Of a DNA stretch of 64,000 nt, positions 61,052 through 64,000 are shown piece by piece (position 1 is the first letter of the stretch; each line of letters opens with the position of its first letter). The DNA comes from Quercus robur (Eukaryota > Streptophyta > Magnoliopsida > Fagales > Fagaceae). The notes below the pieces were generated by a model. That model searched no databases, was not told where the DNA came from, and saw only the letters and a program-made list of their open reading frames with translations. A program made the position numbers and the translations under genes. The DNA lies in contig NC_065536.1 in the NCBI RefSeq assembly GCF_932294415.1, forward strand, positions 11,397,974-11,461,973, in the 5' to 3' direction.

Positions 61052-61384
61052 CACTCTTCATAGATAAGTGAGTTTTTAATGTCTAATCACCTTGATATTT
61101 AGAAAGAATAATAGATCTCCTTAATATTTAATAAGCATGATAATTGGAGGAAAGAAATTGAGTCTAATAATGGGATTACAAGCGATTGTTATGGAAAAAT
61201 GGTATTGAGGAATATAATTTCTATAGAAGATAATTATCCAAAAAAGAAAAAAGAAATAAATAAAACTTTGGTAAAAGTTACCCAAAAGTCAAACCTAAAC
61301 ATATCTCTATTAAATATTCATTTTATCTCATATTAATAGTAAGATAGTTTACATTCACTCTCAAACAAGACCAAATCTTTGTTT

Positions 61385-61424
<40 letters not shown>

Positions 61425-62507
61425 CATATGGGTAAGAGAGAATTTCAACCTAAATAAATAAAAATTAAGGGAGTGATAGACTCAACATTAAAAAAAATGT
61501 TTTTATTAATAACAAAATTTCTATACTGCATTTCTCATTGTAAAAATGGATTAGCATTGAACCAAGCTCGCTTATGTGAAACTCTAAAAGATTTTGCTCT
61601 TTCATTTTGAATCCCCAAACTACAATTACTAGTGAACTTCTTTTAGAGGTATTGTTGGATTAGCTTTGTTGTTTTGACTTTTGAGTTGTATTGGCTAAAT
61701 TGGAGTAAGGAAAAACTTGCACAAAGAATTGATCATATCAATATAAATACAAACTTTTTTTTTTTTGAGAAGAATATAAAGACAAACTTAGTTGCACTCT
61801 TTATTTATATATTGAATAAAGGCAAACTTAGACTTGTATTAAATGATTTTAAATAAATGATAACGATTGACATAAACAAAAGAAAAAAAAAAGTAAAAAA
61901 CAAATTGTATTTCTCTAATCACAAGAATGGAGGATCAATTAAAAACATATTTTGAATTTTTGTTGCACAAGCATTCTTACTATATATATATTCATAACTA
62001 TTTAGGTGCATTCCCTTTCACTAAAAAATTTACGTTCATTATTAATGAAAATAAATTATAAAAAAAAAAAAAAAAATCCATTCCATAGTACCATAGAAGA
62101 TTTTACGCCTTCCACAGTGTTACATTAAAAAATTGAAAATACCCACAGGCCACACCCAACCCAAGCAAGCCCTTTAAAGTTAAAACATTCACATCTAATA
62201 TTCATTAACTCCAACGGCCTCCGTTACTTAACAGAACAGGCTGGGTTTGAATGAATGAATATTTGTTAAATAAAACCACACCTTCTTCCAGTTCTAAAAT
62301 TCAGCTCTAAAAGTTAAAACCCACCAATTCTCTTCTCTCGCTCTCACGCACTCTCTCTTTCTCTCTGTTTCTTAAATTTCTCTCTCTAAACAAATTTGAT
62401 GTTGTCCGTGACTGTCACTGTTACTTTGCATGTTATAGAAAGAAGACGATGGAGCAGCAGCAGCAGCAGCTTCTACATTTTTCCCATTCAAAGCATCCCT
62501 TGGTCTT
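57560..62507. repeat. Segmental duplication: mannosidase 3' flank to DC1 gene start (copy 2)
   Basis: Partner of 38000-42631. It links the mannosidase copy to the chimeric DC1 locus in the same order as the first copy, so the unit duplicated was mannosidase plus DC1. It carries (AT)n tracts near 59384 and 61016, a (TC)n tract near 61390 and an insert at 59992-60383. No gene is seen in the shared sequence. Confidence 0.85.
59992..60383 (-). other. Foreign insert of unknown origin in copy 2 of the duplication
   Basis: In place of about 25 bp at 40435-40460 of the other copy stand about 390 bp of visibly higher GC content. The minus strand gives YLEPIKWDCYRQAIASSSICF..PALLILDQQDPYVGVLYWGIAMIDTAS and, in another frame, FHFLTRDIERFMRHFGTLSDW..AWEITAWNEII. 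It looks like protein-coding or organellar-type sequence. I do not recognise it. No inverted repeats or target duplication are seen at its ends. Confidence 0.4.
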
Positions 62508-64000
62508 TTATCCCCGAAGTCATTTTTAGATTATCTAGATTAGAAGAGATTTACATACGTAATTGTAAGGAGCTTCGGGAAATTCAAATTCCAAGGCTTC
62601 CACAATCTATTAGAGAAGTGATGATAGAACAATGCCCATCGTTGCTTCCACAATCATCAAGTAGATTATTGAATCAGGTGAGGTCTCTCTCTTTGATAAT
62701 TAAGTAGTAAAGATTCAATTTTTTTGTTAACTTCTTTCACAAACTTCAATTTCTTGTTTTTGTTTAATGCAAGCAGTTTGGAAAAATTCTAGGGATTCTA
62801 TCGAATAGAGTTCGTGAAGGTGCAAGAAGCGACATATTAATGGATCTCTTTGACGACTCTGAATCTGAATCTGACTCTGAAATTGAGTATAGGTTTATTT
62901 TACTACCAGAAACTGAGATTCCAAAGTCACTTAAATTCAATCATCAGAGTTTTGGAAATTCCATATCATTCAAGGTTGGTTGCAAATTTCCAAAATTGGT
63001 CGTCTGTGTTGCTTTTCGTTCTGCGGAGGCACATATGGGTTGTCGATGCTTTGGGGCTCACGTTTCCATCAATGGTTGTAAGCAGTATTCCGAATATAGA
63101 CCCACAAAAGAAAGCTACGAGGAACTGTGGTTATTTTCTAAATCTCTAGGGCAGTTGAATAAACCAAATCTATCTGAACAGAATCAGGTGGAGGTTGAGG
63201 TTAGTTGTGTAATTGGCCCTCGTTATGAATCAGTTTATGGTCCTGCCTACTGGTGTCAAAGAGGTGGATACCGGCATTGGATAGACACCATTCATCATAA
63301 ATCATGTGCGGAATTGCCGCTTGGGTTGCACCATCCCTTGCACCCAATCCATCCTCTTATTCTCTCTCCCGAACAGATAGATTATGGCAAAGACATTCAA
63401 TTTAGCAATTGCCTACTCTGCAATGAATCTCGCAACCAATACACTTATCGGTGTTTCCGCTGTGACTTCAACCTTCACTTCACATGCGCTTCTTTACCGG
63501 CCACCACCATGGAACCTGAATTCCACGACCACCCATTGACCCCCATTTTGAAGTCGTTCACATTCACTTGCGACCTTTGCGGCAAAGAAGGCAAAGGTAC
63601 GCCCTACCTGTGCCATCTATGTAGTTTCTGGGTTCATGGAAGATGTGCTTCTTTCCCACGCGTGGTCAAAGTTGTGCGTGACAGGCACCTCCTCCACCTC
63701 ACCCATTCTTCTCTTGAATTCCATCAACTCGACTCCCGATTTTGTCAAATCTGTGTTCAAAAAGTGGACACACGCTATGGGCTTTACTATTGCTCTAGAT
63801 GCAATTTCGTTGCTCACCTCAATTGTGCTCTCGACACCAGAAACAGGGAGTACATAAATTTGAAGGAATTTAAAGATGTGGATGAAGTTCCAGAGCTGAA
63901 TGAATCGGCTGACTCAGCAACTTACGAAGTCAAAAAATCCAATATGAAGGAAGACGGAACTCAAATATTCGAAGAAATTAAACACATCAGTCACGAGCAT
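62399..64000 (+). CDS. Chimeric gene: TIR-NBS-LRR tail (LRR plus C-JID) fused in frame to DC1 modules (3' end outside window)
   Basis: Exon 1 (62399-62677) starts at an ATG in the shared DC1 leader and reads MLSVTVTVTLHVIERRRW(S)6, then IPEVIFRLSRLEEIYIRNCKELREIQIPRLPQSIREVMIEQCPSLLPQSSSRLLNQ, a last LRR as in TIR-NBS-LRR (TNL) proteins. A 99-bp GT-AG intron (62678-62776, phase 0) leads to FGKILGILSNRV.., the C-JID domain (LPETEIPKSLKFNHQSFGNSISFKVGCKFPKLVVCVAF.., ending VYGPAYWCQRGGYRHWID), and at 63293 directly into DC1 sequence (HHKSCAELPLGLHHPLHPIHPL..). At least three DC1 modules follow. No stop occurs between 62777 and 64000. TIR and NB-ARC are absent. The native DC1 ATG (62449) is left with a 26-codon dead frame. 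Expression is not shown; it may be a new gene or a neutral fusion. Confidence 0.75.
62508..63292 (+). repeat. TNL-derived segment replacing 94 bp of the DC1 first module
   Basis: Alignment with the intact paralog breaks after TTGGTCTT (62507 / 42631) and resumes at CATCATAAATCATG (63293 / 42726). The 785 bp between are TNL 3' coding sequence with its intron still present, so the transfer was DNA-based, not through mRNA. No inverted repeats or target duplication are visible at the borders. Confidence 0.8.

Noticed and set aside
63226-63247. GPxYWC similarity taken as proof of homology between TNL tail and DC1 module 1
   Set aside because: The rest of the two segments is unrelated and TNL sequence continues past it; kept only as a possible recombination aid.
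1-64000. CRISPR arrays, rRNA, tRNA, bacterial operons
   Set aside because: No regularly spaced direct repeats, no rRNA motifs, no convincing tRNA cloverleaf; gene structure is eukaryotic throughout.

Overview
This window is AT-rich nuclear DNA from a flowering plant, almost certainly a eudicot. The split plant gene families, GT-AG introns, poly(A)/(AT)n/(AG)n tracts and plant-type Helitrons, hAT and Mutator-like elements all point that way. The species cannot be fixed from the sequence. There are no operons, ribosomal RNA genes, convincing tRNAs or CRISPR arrays. Gene density is low, and most gene-like sequence is partial, duplicated or broken.

The window is a mosaic of a few gene blocks copied and reshuffled several times. 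Block A is the 3' end of a plastid-type ferredoxin-domain gene (+) facing a DUF1995-type gene (-); it occurs at 1-7000 (fullest), 14640-16570 (truncated) and 33180-37490 (decayed). Block B is the end of a pentatricopeptide-repeat (PPR) gene and its 3' flank, at 17600-23225 and 50100-54000, with part of the flank at about 6955-7160. Block C is a GH2 endo-beta-mannosidase gene and its 3' flank: a first-exon relic at 26.36 kb and last-exon relic at 27.2 kb, a 5'-truncated three-exon copy at 55.18-57.39 kb, and a stub at 37.86 kb. The 3' flank of block C, about 4.6 kb long, lies upstream of two DC1 zinc-finger genes (42.5 kb and 62.4 kb). An NPH3-family pseudogene is at 30.5-31.4 kb and a LINE remnant at 47.8-49.5 kb.

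Several transposon insertions can be delimited to the base, because the duplicated blocks supply the empty site: two non-autonomous Helitrons (7484-13497 and 19228-22631, both minus strand), a Mutator-like element carrying a ribosomal protein L27a (uL15) gene fragment (52653-53846, 9-bp target duplication) and a foldback Mutator-like MITE (36132-36603, 9-bp target duplication). Inside the first Helitron sits a deleted hAT element (11207-12471), itself split by a second hAT-type MITE (11621-12264).

The most interesting locus is at the right edge. The second DC1 gene copy has had the core of its first zinc module replaced by about 785 bp from the 3' end of a TIR-NBS-LRR resistance gene (last LRR, a 99-bp intron and the C-JID domain). 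The reading frame runs from an upstream ATG, across the spliced intron, through C-JID and into the DC1 modules without a stop to the end of the window: a candidate new chimeric immune-receptor-tail/zinc-finger gene. Its intact relative, the 552-residue single-exon DC1 gene at 42573-44231, is the only clearly complete gene in the window.
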